Shown here in pieces: positions 1-11,730 of a DNA stretch of 64,000 nt. Positions within the stretch are counted from its first letter, which is position 1. Each line of letters begins with the position of its first letter. The notes below the pieces were generated by a model. The model worked only from the letters and a program-made list of their open reading frames with translations, made no database searches and was not told the origin of the DNA. The stretch lies in NCBI GenBank assembly GCA_030248195.1, contig JASAND010000695.1:1-64000 (forward strand), given 5' to 3'. Source of the stretch: Trissonchulus latispiculum. Lineage: Eukaryota > Nematoda > Enoplea > Enoplida > Ironidae. A program made the translations under genes and the position numbers.

Positions 1-80
1 CCTTGACATATTTAAATGTTGACCATCATAGCTCATATTGCATTTTACATGCGACTGCAAGGAGCATTTTTCCTACTTGT
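1..80. repeat. Terminal inverted repeat end of a DNA element
   Basis: These 80 bases match, in the same orientation, the right terminus of the inverted-repeat element at 54672-55541, and its left terminus as reverse complement. The match stops at position 80. The rest of this copy lies outside the window to the left. No transposase is visible. Confidence 0.75.
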
Positions 81-389
81 ATAATGTAACAACTACAAAA
101 TTGGTAACTTAGGCGGGCCGCTGCTGCACTGTGGCGCCAGTGACACAATAATGAAAGTAGCTATTCTTAATTAGCTTACTGTTCTTAGCGGAAACATTTT
201 CTACTGAAGACCCTTTAAGAAGCCAAACAGAAGATTTTTGCTATTTTTAGCGCAAATTTGGCCATTTCTTTAAAAATTTAGCAATATGAGCAAGAGCGCA
301 GACAGGCGCCAGCGGGATTCTAGGGGCAGCGTCTCCGTCCCTGTCAGCAAACTTTTAGAAACACTGCGTTTGAAACCCACCTTTTCCTG

Positions 390-760
390 GCATTTTTTAG
401 TTGGGGGGGGGTGGTGGGCCCCCCACTTTTCGGTTCCCCCCTCCACTTTTCGGAGCCCCCCACTTTTCGGCAAGCCCCCACCCACTTTTTTGAGGGTCGC
501 CCAAAAGTGTCAAAAAATTAGGTTTTTGAGGTCAAATTTTAAAAAATTTTCTCAATTTTTAGCTAATTTATGGACTTATAAGCTCACTTTAAGCTAAAAA
601 CAGCGATTTTTTGCGTTTTTAGCTTAAAAATGCTAATTTTTCGCTAAAAATTTCGGTATATTTTACATTTGGCTCGCCCCCCCAGTTTTCGGAAGCCCCC
701 CCACTTCCCCCTCCCGGGGGGGGGGGGGTGGGGTGGGCGATGCCCCCCACTTTCAAAACC
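390..760. repeat. G/C-homopolymer-rich dispersed repeat
   Basis: Long runs of C and G with repeated CCCCCACTTTTCGG phrases separated by A/T-rich stretches. The same family recurs at 1260-1990, 2590-2830, 39650-40190 and 43590-43900. Short ORFs here are low-complexity and not credible genes. I see no first CCDC22 exon in 81-963. Confidence 0.6.
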
Positions 761-963
761 CTAAAAAAATGCCAGCTTTTCTGGTAACTTCTGCACAAAA
801 TTTTCTTCTACTTAGCTTGACCTGAAATCCAGCTGCCTCCGGCTTGCGTACGGACTCACCCTAGGGAATTCAACACATATATCTTGAGCATTTTTATGGT
901 ATATATAACTGTGTAATGTTTTATATACGTATATATACATGATATATATCTGTATTTTTGTAG

Positions 964-1135
964 TGACATTCCTGATGATTTGTGTTTGCTGAAGGATCTC
1001 TCTGCAGCTGCTACTGTTGAAGCTGTAGTTCGCTCCCTATTGCTAATTGATCCACATTTACAAATTTCTGTACACTTGCCACCTGCCATGGCTGCCCGTT
1101 ATAGATTTTGTAGTGATTTGGCAAAGATCATAAAG
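964..1135 (+). CDS. CCDC22: CCDC22 exon, N-terminal NN-CH-like domain
   Basis: Acceptor TTTTTGTAG, donor AAG|GTGCCT. It begins with the last base of a split codon, so an upstream exon must exist. It encodes LSAAATVEAVVRSLLLIDP and PPAMAARYRFCSDLAKIIK, conserved in the CCDC22 N-terminus. Confidence 0.88.
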
Positions 1136-4100
1136 GTGCCTATATATTATACGTAACGTAATCCGTATATTGTTTTTATAAAATATAGACGTACGTACTG
1201 CGTACTCTGTATTTATTACATCGTCTTTTGTTTACCCTTACCGCGTCTGTCTGGCTTTTTCCTACAGGGGGGGCCCCAGAAATTCGCGCCCCCCCCCCAG
1301 ACTTGGGTCGACCCCCAAGGATTCGGGCCTTCCACCCAGAACTCTAAAATGCCCGGCAAAATAGGGTTTTGAGGGTAAATTTTGAAAAATTTTTACGGCT
1401 TCGCCGGATTTTTACCCATTTTAAAACATTTTTTAGCTATTTAAGCTTAAATTTAAGTTAAAAATAGTTAATTTTTTAGCTCAGCAGCAAAAAATAGCTA
1501 TTTTTAGGCATTTTTTGAAAAATTTTTCTCCCCCCCTGAAATCCGAGCCCCCCCCCAGAAATTTTTGCCTAGGATACTGGGCTTATTCTAGGGATTTTTT
1601 CTTGGGGGGGGGCTTCTTGGGGGGGGCCCCCCCCAAAGGGCCGAGGGGCAACGCATTGTTTGGGGGGGGGGGGGCGAAAATTTTTCGAAAAATAGGCTAA
1701 AAATAGCGCTATTTTTCTGGCATATACTATAAAAGTTGATTTTCATAGCAAAAATAAGCAGATTTAGTGTTGAAAAGGGCAAAAATTGAGTAAAAAATCT
1801 CCGGCGAAGCCGGAAAATTTTTGAAAATTTGGTCTTCTGAGCGATTTTTTCAGGGCAAAAGTTGGTACCAAAAGGGGCACCCACTTTTTTTGGGGGGGGG
1901 GCGATTTTTGGGGGGGGGGAACGATTTTTTGGGGGGGGTAGGGTGTTTATGGGGGGGGCCCCCCCCCCCCCCCCCCCCACTAGAATAAGCCCAGGGATAA
2001 AGCCAGTCTGTTCCAAAAATTCTTCTCTTTTCTAAAGTGGTGATTTTTTTATATGAAACTTAGCCTATTCCCTATCGTAACTTCATACGTACTTTTGCAT
2101 TGACTGTAGGTGATTGAAAGCAACTCCTGGAGTGTTCACACCATATCGTGATTATTATGTCGAAGTTTGGCATTGTTACATGACTCTTCTTAATCCTATG
2201 TATATACGTATTTCAGAACCTAGGTTTCAAGGGAGAAATTGGCTATCAGACTCTACTTTATGGAAACGAAGTTGATCTCCGTAAACTTTTGATGTTCTTA
2301 ATTGAATGCATTCCAAAACACGTTGAAACTAAGTCTGATCTGCCGTCAGGTTTGTTTTTTATACTTGATTTTACATTAGTATATATATAAACGTACTGTA
2401 TGCATAGTAGTCTAACCGTGGCATTGTTCAGAATTTGGTTTACTGCAGTTACTCTTTCCGTTCTTAGACGTGCTCATGTTAGACTTGCTACGCATTTTAA
2501 AAATAAGGTTTTGTGAGTGCGGATTGGTTTATGTTTAACTTCAATTTTGCTATTATATATAGTAAATTTAGCAGCTTCTGACCGGATTTGCTTTACTGGC
2601 GGTGGGCCCACTCGGCCCCCCACTCACTATAAGATGCCAAATTTTAAGGATTTTGGGTCAAAATTTCCAGATTTGTCAAAATTTGGTACTCAAACTTAAT
2701 TTTTGAAAACTTTTTAGCCAGTATGTGTAGAAAACGGGCTATTTTTACTTTTTTTTGCATTTTAGACCATTTTATTCTACCCCCTACACTTTTGGACCTC
2801 CCCCCACTCTCCCTATCCTCAATTTTTTCGCCTAAAATAAACCCAGTAATATACGTCGATGTTTTCGATTGGCGAAACGGTGGGAAAATAAAGATTACTG
2901 AACTGGTCCTCCTTTGTAAAAAATAGATTTTTGAAAAATTTTACAAATTTTTCCTCATTTTCGTTCTCGTACGGATGTTATTAGCCATAAGACTATTGAG
3001 TTTTCGCTTTCGGCATTTGTGTTTTGGATTCTTTTTGTTTCCTATTTAAGATCCATGGACAACTGTTGTAAATTCAGTATCTAGCAAGATATCTCATGAT
3101 CTGACTACTAAATTTAATTCAGATTTGATCAGTCGTGGGTTCAACTTTGCATCGACGGATTGGTCTTTTGAAGTAAGCTCTTCAGTGTTCTAAGATGGCA
3201 TATATATACATGCATGTAATTATGTTGTTTGGTTATGCATTATCTTTGTTGACAAGTATGTAGTACCATGGTTCGTAGTTGTGTTGACTGATTCACATTC
3301 TCCTGTTTCTATGACATTGGGGAAGCAGCTCACTGACTTGATCAAAACGTTCTAAATTTTTTGTGGAACAAATTACATAAAAACGGCTGGTGTTATATAC
3401 GGTTTGTTCTTGATTTTGCAATATACGTACATATATATTTGGTTATATTTAAATATTCAGTCCAGCACTGTCTCACCCATAGCCCTTTACACAACTCGTC
3501 TAGCTCCTGCTAGTGATTGATTCAAAAATCTTCTGGAATGCCGTTAGCTATATGCAGCTAGCCTTCCCGGTTTAACTTGAAGTTATTTTTCAACAATAGT
3601 GAGTAAGCACACTAATCTAAGGAGCAAGCAATAAAGCACCATAACCCTCGAAACATGGCCACAGTTTCGCCCTATTATAGCCTGGTCAAGCTACTTTTAT
3701 CTTGAAGGCTTATATTCAACTTTATTGGATCAAAACTTTTCCACAGCCAGAATAGTTTTAATGTTTCGATCTTGTAACAGTCGGCATTTTGCATGGATGG
3801 GCGAGACCAAAATTTCACAGAGACCGGGACTGGCCAAGTCTCGGCTTTTGACCGAGACAGAGATTGGTCATTTTAGGCTTAAACTTAGTTTCTTGCAGTT
3901 TTTGAGGCTTACGCTAAGTATTATCAGGTGTACATAATACATAGGAGTATGACAGTTGCCATACTCTACGTATTACAAGCTTGACACATCCTCTGCACGC
4001 TAATGGCTGACCCCCGCCCCGCAATTAGACCCTTCACTTCAAAAAAATTTGGCCGCTGTGCATGTGTTCTAAAGCTCGAAACAGACACAAAACTCGCGCA

Positions 4101-7100
4101 CGTCGTGCTTGTGTTTTCGAGCTTTAAGACACAAGCATTCAGCGAGTGAGCGTACCTCCGTTTCGACTGGGTACCAATTTACGGTGGGGGTCAGCCGTTA
4201 GCGTGCAGAGGATGTGTCAAGCTGATAATACATAGAGTATGCTAGTTGTCATACTCTTATGTATTATGTACTCTTGGTTATGGAACTTAACCCATACACA
4301 TCCAGTTACCGTACCTCGTAAGTTAGTTTTCATAACATCGCTTTAAGATTTTCGCTTTTGATGTCTTCAAAAATTTCTGGTCTGAGCTGGTTCAAAACCG
4401 AGACTTTTGGATGGGCGAGACAGAGACTCCCAACCCTATTAATTTGTGGCATAAAATCTATGGTTTTGTCAAACCTTCAGTCCGCCTAAGTTGAAATAGC
4501 TATTTTGAAAAAAACCGCTTTCAGTACCAAAATTTGTAGTTTGGCGGCCTCCCACAAACGACGTGTGTTAGATAAATGACCACTACGGACTATTTTATAT
4601 ACGTATATACATTGATGTGTTGGCTATTGGCTGATAACTTGCAAAATACGTACACTCTCTCCGAAGAAGTTATCTTTCGAAGTTTTAATAGTAGGAATAT
4701 TCAGCTAATGGTTAAGCTTTTTAAAACGTATGTCAGGCCAATGTTAGAGTATTGCACACCGATTTGGTCTCCTCACTTGCTAAAAGATATTGATGCCATC
4801 GAAAACGTGCAGCGTTCATTTACTAGACGTCTGCATGGACTTGGTGGGTTAAGTTATAGGGAGAGGTTGGTCAGATGTGCTTTGCAGTCGCTAGAAATGC
4901 GGCGTATTCTAAATGATCTGTATCTAATGCATAATATTGTGTACAATGCATTTGATTGTTCATTTGATAGTTGCTTTACGTATTCTCCAGACGCCGGGAC
5001 GAGGAGGCAAAACTCTCTGGCTGTAATTCCAAAAAGATATAAAAAGTCTCGGACTGGTCATTCGTATTTCTATAGAATTTGCAATGTTTGGAATGATCTT
5101 CCTGAAAATATTGTTACTATTTCCTCTTTGGTAATTTTAAGCAACGCTTATCTGACATTGAACCTCAGCTTCAGAAATTTATTCGGGGGCGTGCACTACA
5201 AGGACCTTAGTCCTTTGCATGCCACGGTAAATCCTGCATTGGTTTCTCGAGAAATATATACTAACTATTTTTTTTACTAACTACGTTAGATACGTAATGT
5301 ACATTCCCGTGGCCTACCAAACTCTGGCGTCACCGTAACTGTTTGTCTACTAACCCTGACATGATCTTGCCGCTTGCATGCACCAGCATTGTCATGTCAG
5401 ATGTAGTACATTGTTGTATGTGGACGCGGCGTAATGGGCTGGGCAGCCGCGGGGTGAGTCACGTGGATGTAATAAAAAATTTATTTGTTTACTAACACCA
5501 CGTGATTTGCCCGGGATCCCCCCCCAAAAAAAAAGAAGTTGAGTCAACCGGTTCTTGGCCGCCTTAACCCCTGTTATGGTTTTTCTGTCGTCGTTTTTTC
5601 TGTTTCTTAAGAAGATCGAACCCAGCATCGATGATAGTTCGTACTTTTGTTTTTGGTTTTAGTTTATTTTTAAATTTTAGGATATTCCCTTTGTAGACTG
5701 TTATCCCTTCAAAAGCTGCCCTGTTCAGTTACCGATTCGCTCGAATGATCTCCCAATATTTGACCAGTCTAATCATCCCTGCATGGTGTTGCCGTCCATG
5801 GTTGAATATTTGGATTTGCTGAAATTCAAACATACCTCTAGAGTCATCGAGAAGGAGGTTAGCTCACCTATTTTCTAGGCTTATTCTAGTAAATTTTTTG
5901 TGATTTCTTCTAACTATTGATTTATTTTTTGCCGGATCCAATGAACAAGCTGTAGCAGATTTTATTTGCTAAAACTGCAAAAAATAATGAGTATCTTAGA
6001 ATGGACCCTGGAAATTATGAAGGGGCTTATTCTTTGGGCATAAAATTTTTAGGAGGCGTGTACCAGAAGCCTTAATTTTTTGTTAATTGAAATAAAATTT
6101 TGAATTTCTGATTTCCGAACGTTTTGGGCGAATGCTCATAGAAATTGAACTAAACAATTCCGGCGGTTTTCTGAAAAATTTTTAAAAAGTTAGCGTGAAA
6201 AAAATCGCTCAGCCATTATTGCTTATCCTCGGCCAGTTTTTTCTCACGTTCCTTGTTCGAGCTGTGAATGCTAGGACTCGTAATGTTTACTTGGGTAGTG
6301 TTTATTTAAGATTATGTATTGTGTTGCGAAATTTGGGTCTATTCTGAATTATTTTTAGGATTTCCCGGTTTCGATGCCCCGGTATAATGAAGCCAGTGTC
6401 GCTTTGGCTGCTCAAGGAAAGGGAAAGAAGCATGTTGTGCGTGCACGAAAACCGAAGCTGTTGCCAAAACCGAAAAGTATTGGATCCAAAAATGTACAGG
6501 AGGTGCCTTCTTCAGACCGACCGTCTACACCGAAACCTCTGAAACCAGATGATAATGACTTGGAAAAGAAAGCTGAACAGAAGGTTCTGTTCTTAAGCTT
6601 TAGTGCAGTATATACCTGATTTATGAATGATAGAAGAAGCTTTAGAATCAATTTAGATCAATCAATCTATCATTGTTGCTTGATTTATTGCAGTTACTTA
6701 ATTTATCGACGTTAAAAGTGAAGGTAACGTGGTTATTTTATGTGGCTGTACGCAAACGTATGATTTTAATGTTCCGTAGGGATGTAGTTGTTTCTTTCAT
6801 GGTTCATAGCATTTTTTTAATTGATAGTTGACAGCTGGCTGCAAACATATCTCGCGAGGATACAAAAGCATCAGTTAGTTTCAGTCTTAACGCGAACACT
6901 CATAAAACAGCCGGCTGGTTACGGCCTTTTAAGATGGCAGAATGGTTCATTTTGCTACTTGTGGCAGTTGAGGCCGTGGTGTGAAATTTCACTTTTGTGT
7001 ACTTTTCTTTAGCATGTACATCTTATGGTTCCTGGTTTTAGAGGGCTGAAGAAAACTTAGTCCTTCAATTACGAGCTGAAATGGAAGCATTGCAGAGTGA

Positions 7101-10100
7101 TATTGCTCAGCTGAGAATTGCTATTGAATCGTCTAACAATAAAACTTTTGAGGTATGTAATGTACGCTCAAGTTAAGTGTTTGTTTCCTGTGCCCTAATC
7201 TATGTTAATGGATAATATGACCACCAATTATTGATCCCAATTGCATAGTATACTTACGTGTTTAAGTATAGCCAAGTCTTTTTCTGAAGCTTATTTATTA
7301 TATCTACAATTTGTTGTGTGTTAAATTGATTCAGTTTGATTTAGTTGGAGCAGGAGATTGCAAAATTGAGTGAGATGGAAGCGGCGCAGATTGATCTGGA
7401 CAAGCGAAGACGACTCGCTGCTGTGCTCCCGAAATCCGAGGAAGCTGTGCAAAAGTTGGAAGTATGATTTCAGTAGCGAACAAATGCAGAAACTTATTAT
7501 ATTTAATCATTAATGATTTCACTGCGTCTGTGATTTACTAATAAGCTTTTTGCTTTTTACGTATGCAATTGGTTGACCTGTAATAATGTAATATTGGCTT
7601 GCGAAGATTAATTTTCTTAGTTTCATTCTAAAGTTTTTGCTACGACAGCTTTTAACTGAAATTGGACTGCTTCAGTTATTGAGCTTAAGAGCTCGACAAG
7701 CTTCTCCATGAAATTGTTTTCGGGTGGAAATCGTTCTAAACTCTTAACTGAAGGAAGAATCTTGTGGAAGAATCTTGTCTGAAACTAACCTAACTTTTTA
7801 TTGAAACTAGAGTTTTGTTACATCTATATACTTGTATTGCGTTTTGTTCTGTAAGATTTATTGTGTTGTGTCTACACGACAAATTGGGCGTTTAGAGATT
7901 TGTTTCGGAAGCTGATCAGCGGATGCAGAATTTACAACGTCAGTGGGAGGCCGCCAGAGCTCCATTAGAGGAACAGATTGTCCAACTACAAAAAGCTCAA
8001 CTTACAAAAGTAACCAGATTTTGATGTTTTATTTTTGATTTTAGACATTAGATGGTGGTTGATTGGAATCGTTGTCACTGTGAGTAACAGTGAATTTCCT
8101 GAATAAAGTCACATTTTCCTTCTTTCTGATCTATTATTTGTTCTTCTTGGAGCTATTATTTTGTATGGGGTTTTTTGGGTTCGGTGGAGGGTGGGGTTCT
8201 TTGAGGTTTTTAACTTTTCGGCGGGATTCGATCCGTAACAATAAAGCAATACAGCAGTTTTGATTTTTGATAGTGGTTCTTGGGGGTTCTTAAATTTTTA
8301 AGAGGTTTGGTCCTCAACTATCTACATAGACTAGCTTGAAATGAGTCCGAAGTTTCATAGAAAACTTTCTTTGTGGCGTCAAATTGTGTAAGATTTTTAA
8401 AAATTTTCATGGTTCTTCAAAAAGCAATAAATTAAAGGTTTGAAGAGCGATGTTTATTGCAAAACCAAAAATTCTGCAACTTCTGCGAAGCTTCCCCCAA
8501 GCCCCCGGGTGAAATAATTTTCCTGTGAGGAACCAGGCCCCCATCACAAAATCCTGGATCCGCCAGTGAATTACACCTGCAAGATTTTCAGCCTAAATGT
8601 ATGAGATATCAGGAGGCCCCCCAGTAGACCTAGTTTGATTGCTAAAGCTTTGCTTAACCATAAGTACCTTAAAGAAGTTTGATGTGCTATGAAACTGGAT
8701 ATAAAGTTGAGAACCTCCTTTTTTCTGATGATAATAGTAGGAAAAATGCAAACTAACTACTGATTTTTTGAAGTGATTGCTTTTTGAGCTTGTTACTGAT
8801 TTTAGGAGAAGTAAATGTTTTTTTGTAGTTTTTAGTCCCCTACCAAGCTACTCTTAGAAGAAATAGAGGCTACCAAGGATAAATCGAGAGAGCTGTCTTC
8901 TGAATACGATGTGAAGCAACAATTTATTGGAACTCTTGTAAGTTTCTGCAGACTAAGTTTTAAGCAGCAGGAGCAGTTTTTGCCATCAGGTGTAATTCTC
9001 GCTGATTATTTGCATGACAGTTTATTTTGTCATTTTGTTCGTACCCTCTATTTTTGCTCCCTGCAAGAGCGCAAGTTATTTTGTGATGTAGAAGAGTTTT
9101 GTCGAAGAAGACTAAGCCACTGGACGGCTCCTCTTATTTGGGTATAACGGCGCTCGACTTGAATACACGAATAAAAATCGCACATCCCTCGCTTGGTTTG
9201 GGAGGGGGATGAACAGTTGTTGAACTGAACTGAAACTAGTTTTCTGTTCTTCATCCAATAAGGGAGAAGTATTTATTTGCTTTTCCAAATAATTTATTTT
9301 TAAGCGTTTTTGTTCTATTTATTTCTCTTCAAGTTTCTGTTCGTTTAAGCGTAATGAACTGAACAAGATTTCAAGTAAATCTGGAAGGGCATCCTATACG
9401 AAACGTATTCTGGATATTGTAGCCAACATTAAAAAACAGCGGAGTGAAATCGAAAAGGTACAATGCAATATATATACATTCAAGCCATGTGTAACATCTG
9501 TTTCTTATGTTTGCTGATTGTACTAGATTCTGCCGTAAATTATTTTAGCAATGTTTCAGGAGAGGTAACTCGCGTGGCACGTCTATCCGGTTTCGAGAGA
9601 GGGCATTTTGTGAAACTAGCCAAAAATTAACGTTTAGGGTAGTTCTCATGAGAAAACAAACGAAAAATCTCTTAAAAAGCTCAGATTCTAGATAGGCTCT
9701 GATTGAAAGTGAGACCAGAAGCCAGAATTTTGCCCCCTCCATGATTCTCTGCCCCATAGGACTCCCAAGGAGCCCCTCCCCCTTCCCCAAAACATCCTTG
9801 AAATAAGTGCAGCTGGCTGCTGTGGAAACAGATGAAACTAGCTTATTGAATTTTATTTTTATTTTGATTAGGTATTTGCCGAAATTCATAGTGTTCAAAA
9901 GGAGATCAATGCCCTGACGGGTAAACTGGACAGATCTTTCATTGCTACCGATGAGCTGATTTTCAAAGTAAGCGAAAACGAAGCTTAATTTTTGTTGTTG
10001 GAAAATAGTTAAGCTTTGATTGAAAATCTTATTGACCAACCATCTTTCCTAGATGCCCTTCTCCCCGGGAGTTGTGCTATTGTTATGTAGTCAGATGCGC

Positions 10101-11438
10101 TACTTTGTTCATTAATCGGGTTGACTGTACTAAACTAATGGTGACATATCCAGAGAAGGTGTTCTCTTTTTATGCTTTTAGTATTATTTTTGGGCCAAAC
10201 GTTTTTCATTCTTCAGGACAGTCACAGTAATGAGTTGGCTCGCCAGATCTACCGTCTTCTTGTGGCCTTCCATGAACAGTGTATTGCTATTAGAAAGTCC
10301 ACAGAAACTACGGGTCAGATTTTGCGAGAAATCAAGGACATTGAAGACCAGGTGAGGTGTAGTCCCTAACTGATTTTCTGAAAATGCCTTCTTTAAAACT
10401 ACACTACGTATTTCGCGTTGCAATTCAATTGTGTACCTTTACTTTGTCAAAAGGTTCTTCGCTTCCATTGTTTCCATATTTTTTATTTTCATATTTCATT
10501 TTCATCTTTGTAACTTTGAATAATGTACATCTTGTATTTCAATAATTTTGATGGTTATACAAAGAGTACATAAGAGTGTTATAGGCGTCACACTCTATGT
10601 TAACAGCTCGCGAGCCATGCGCAGTTGCAGAGCCATGCTCTCCCCCCGCAATTGCTTACCTAGTGGACCCCCCCCCTGCAAGTCAGTACCTACCTAGTAC
10701 GCAATTGCGCACGTTCATTCCCTTCTACAATAAGACTTATTGGGATCCCGCGCAAATATGACCTACCTTTTATCAATCTCGAATGATAGGTCACGCGGGG
10801 GATGGTCACAATTAAAATGTCTTATTGTAGAAGCAAGTGAACATACGCAATTGCGTACTAAGTACTGATTTGGGGGTCCACTAATTACGGAATTGCGGGG
10901 GCGGGTGGACGTTAGCGCGCAGAGCATGGCTTGCAAGCTGATAACATAGAGTCTGACGCTTGTCACACTTTTATTAATTTATGAACTCTTACTTTTATGC
11001 TGTTTTTGTCACTAAATATTTTTGATCATTAAACAGTTCCTAATTCCTGTCTAATAACTGAAAAGGGTGGAAAGTCCATGATTTCCTAGAATTGGCTGTT
11101 GATCTCTGTATCGATTCAGGAGTACATTCTCAACAGTGATACTCAGGTTTCCAACTACGACTCAGCAGGTTAACATCTGCCTGCAGAAATTCAATCCTAT
11201 GAATATCCCATAGTTGGAACTGGAAGCACTTAAAGTTACACAATAAGATAAAATAAATTAAATATTTAACCTAATTAATTAACTTAATTTATTGTATCTT
11301 TTGCTTTTCATCTTTTAGATTGAACTGGAAAATCAACGATCGGCAGAAACCAATCTTGATAATTTTTTGCAAGACTACTATGCTATTCAAGAAGAAAACA
11401 AAAAACTGATTTCCCTTCTCCCAACTTGGTTACCTTAG
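964..11438 (+). CDS. CCDC22: CCDC22, coiled-coil protein of the CCC complex (13 exons seen, 5' partial)
   Basis: CCDC22 pairs with CCDC93 and COMMD proteins in the CCC complex, which works with Retriever/WASH in endosomal recycling and influences cullin-RING ligases and NF-kB. Exons: 964-1135, 2217-2349, 3051-3172, 5681-5857, 6359-6583, 7042-7152, 7345-7461, 7896-8009, 8836-8937, 9350-9457, 9872-9967, 10217-10351 and 11319-11438. All use GT/AG and phases agree, giving 576 residues; the human protein has about 627. The N-terminal calponin-homology-like (NN-CH) part shows VEAVVRSLLLIDP, MAARYRF and GYQTLLYGNEVDLR. The C-terminal coiled coil shows the family block RILDIVANIKKQRSEIEK followed by EINALTGKLDRSF and TDELIFK. 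The first coding exon (roughly 15-20 residues) was not found and probably lies left of the window. Confidence 0.93.
1577..1996. repeat. Short inverted-repeat element in CCDC22 intron
   Basis: It begins with TGGGCTTATTCTAG and ends with the inverted CTAGAATAAGCCCA. The interior is homopolymer G/C plus a CCGGCGAAGCCGG palindrome. GGCTTATTCTAG also occurs near 5878. Non-coding MITE-like repeat. Confidence 0.6.
2217..2349 (+). CDS. CCDC22: CCDC22 exon, NN-CH-like domain continued
   Basis: Acceptor TATTTCAG, donor TCAG|GTTTG. Encodes NLGFKGEIGYQTLLYGNEVD and LRKLLMFLIECIPK, the strongly conserved second block of the domain. Ends with one base of a split codon, completed by the next exon. Confidence 0.92.
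2590..2830. repeat. Homopolymer-rich repeat in intron
   Basis: Same CCCCCCAC/ACTTTT family as at 390-760. No coding signal. Confidence 0.4.
3051..3172 (+). CDS. CCDC22: CCDC22 exon
   Basis: Acceptor TATTTAAG, donor GAA|GTAAGC. Encodes a linker with PWTTVVNSVSSKISHDLT. The phase joins exactly to the flanking exons. Confidence 0.88.
3930..4275. mobile_element. Palindromic MITE, GTACATAATACATA family
   Basis: Inverted ends GTACATAATACATAGGAGTA and TACTCTTATGTATTATGTAC. Just inside are AATGGCTGACCCCCGCC and its inverted partner GGGGGTCAGCCGTTAGCG. The core is a second palindrome centred on a GCTCGAAA/TTTTCGAGC stem. No ORF. Related copies: 10564-10990, 22284-22440, 31660-32045, 36176-36890, 41996-42237 and 52950-53155. 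Confidence 0.85.
4690..5280 (+). pseudogene. Non-LTR retrotransposon reverse transcriptase 3' fragment
   Basis: A 5'-truncated remnant of a LINE polymerase (Jockey/CR1-like type) within a CCDC22 intron, sense to the gene. The readable part begins near VKLFKTYVRPMLEYCTPIW, then has KDIDAIENVQRSFTRRL and SYRERLVRCALQSLEMRR. These are typical of the region C-terminal to the polymerase core. The catalytic YxDD part is absent. The open frame runs to a stop at 5280. Confidence 0.8.
5385..5640. repeat. Dispersed repeat with CACGTGATTTGCCC
   Basis: It shares blocks such as TTGTATGTGGACGCGGC and ACGTGATTTGCCC with 53745-53860, where the arrangement is inverted. No ORF of interest. Likely a degraded short element. 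Confidence 0.45.
5681..5857 (+). CDS. CCDC22: CCDC22 exon
   Basis: Acceptor AATTTTAG, donor GAG|GTTAGC; 59 whole codons. Encodes PFVDCYPFKSCPVQLPIRS and PSMVEYLDLLKFKHTSRV. Constitutive in phase. Confidence 0.88.
6359..6583 (+). CDS. CCDC22: CCDC22 exon, basic low-complexity linker
   Basis: Acceptor TTTTTAG, donor AAG|GTTCTG; 75 codons. Rich in K, P and S (for example KPKLLPKPKSIGSKN). It bridges the globular N-terminus and the coiled-coil part, where family members are poorly conserved. The exon ends in ELEKK-like helix-forming sequence. Confidence 0.82.
7042..7152 (+). CDS. CCDC22: CCDC22 exon, start of coiled coil
   Basis: Acceptor GGTTTTAG, donor GAG|GTATGT; 37 codons. Heptad-like residues in LVLQLRAEMEALQSDIAQL suggest the first coiled-coil segment. 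Confidence 0.85.
7345..7461 (+). CDS. CCDC22: CCDC22 exon, coiled coil
   Basis: Acceptor TGATTTAG, donor GAA|GTATGA; 39 codons. Helical charged sequence, for example LDKRRRLAAVLPKSEEAVQK. Confidence 0.85.
7896..8009 (+). CDS. CCDC22: CCDC22 exon, coiled coil
   Basis: Acceptor GCGTTTAG, donor AAA|GTAACC; 38 codons. Encodes LQRQWEAARAPLEEQIVQL, matching the family block around an LAxQWE motif. Confidence 0.88.
8836..8937 (+). CDS. CCDC22: CCDC22 exon, coiled coil
   Basis: Acceptor AGTTTTTAG, donor CTT|GTAAGT; 34 codons including LLLEEIEATKDKSRELSS. Confidence 0.85.
9350..9457 (+). CDS. CCDC22: CCDC22 exon, most conserved C-terminal block
   Basis: Acceptor TCGTTTAAG, donor AAG|GTACAA; 36 codons. 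Encodes SYTKRILDIVANIKKQRSE, the block by which the gene is most easily recognised. Confidence 0.92.
9872..9967 (+). CDS. CCDC22: CCDC22 exon
   Basis: Acceptor TTTGATTAG, donor AAA|GTAAGC; 32 codons. Encodes VQKEINALTGKLDRSF and TDELIFK, both strongly conserved in CCDC22. Confidence 0.92.
10217..10351 (+). CDS. CCDC22: CCDC22 exon
   Basis: Acceptor ATTCTTCAG, donor CAG|GTGAGG; 45 codons. Encodes FHEQCIAIRKSTETTGQILR and EIKDIEDQ, aligning with the vertebrate block of an I-EDTGTIMRE type. Confidence 0.92.
10564..10990. mobile_element. Palindromic MITE in last CCDC22 intron
   Basis: Inverted ends (GAGTACATAAGAGTG... and its reverse complement near 10990), paired GCTCGCGAGCCATGC and AGCATGGCTTGCAAGC arms, and a central AAGACTTATTG/CTTATTGTAGAAG stem. 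Same structural type as 3930-4275 but a distinct subfamily. Non-coding. Confidence 0.75.
11319..11438 (+). CDS. CCDC22: CCDC22 terminal exon with stop
   Basis: Acceptor ATCTTTTAG; 39 codons plus TAG at 11436-11438. Encodes IELENQRSAETNLDNFLQDY and a short tail ending LPTWLP. The vertebrate protein runs slightly further. Confidence 0.88.
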   Translation: MELENQRSAETNLDNFLQDYYAIQEENKKLISLLPTWLP

Positions 11439-11707
11439 TGCAAACATTTTATTGAAATATTTATTAATAAATAAAGAAATGTGGTGTAGTTTTCTCTCAG
11501 GTCGATTGGGATGAGGTTTAGTCGAGCAGCATCCGCCGGAGTGCCCGGGATACAACTGGCTATAGTTTGCACAGCTTGATTTTGAGTGGTTTCCAGTCGT
11601 CTGAAGTGTGTGTTGGCAGCACTGGGATACCAACATCCACGCTCATAGCTTAGTGTAGGCCGGATATGTGCGCTGTAGACAGTTCTTAACTGCTTCTTAG
11701 GACCCAA
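11435..11707 (-). pseudogene. Non-LTR retrotransposon polymerase C-terminal remnant
   Basis: A frame on the minus strand carries VYSAHIRPTLSYERGCW, HFRRLETTQNQAVQTI and CIPGTPADAARLNLIPI. This resembles the conserved stretch after the reverse transcriptase domain of LINE elements (R-T-LEYG-WYPSA and NRALR/ITGC-TP motifs). It abuts the CCDC22 stop codon and is cut at 11730 by the LTR of element 1. Confidence 0.75.
11466..11475 (+). promoter_or_regulatory. Candidate CCDC22 polyadenylation signal
   Basis: Two overlapping AATAAA hexamers (AATAAATAAA) begin 28 bases after the CCDC22 stop. They lie inside the antisense LINE remnant, so the cleavage signal may be transposon-derived. The only one seen between the stop and the LTR. 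Confidence 0.55.
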
Positions 11708-11730
11708 CTTAGCTGTGCCCGGTGTGAAGT

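Noticed and set aside
1515..2016. Overlapping ORFs on both strands rich in P or G
   Set aside because: Products of G and C homopolymers in a dispersed repeat; no domain or codon bias.
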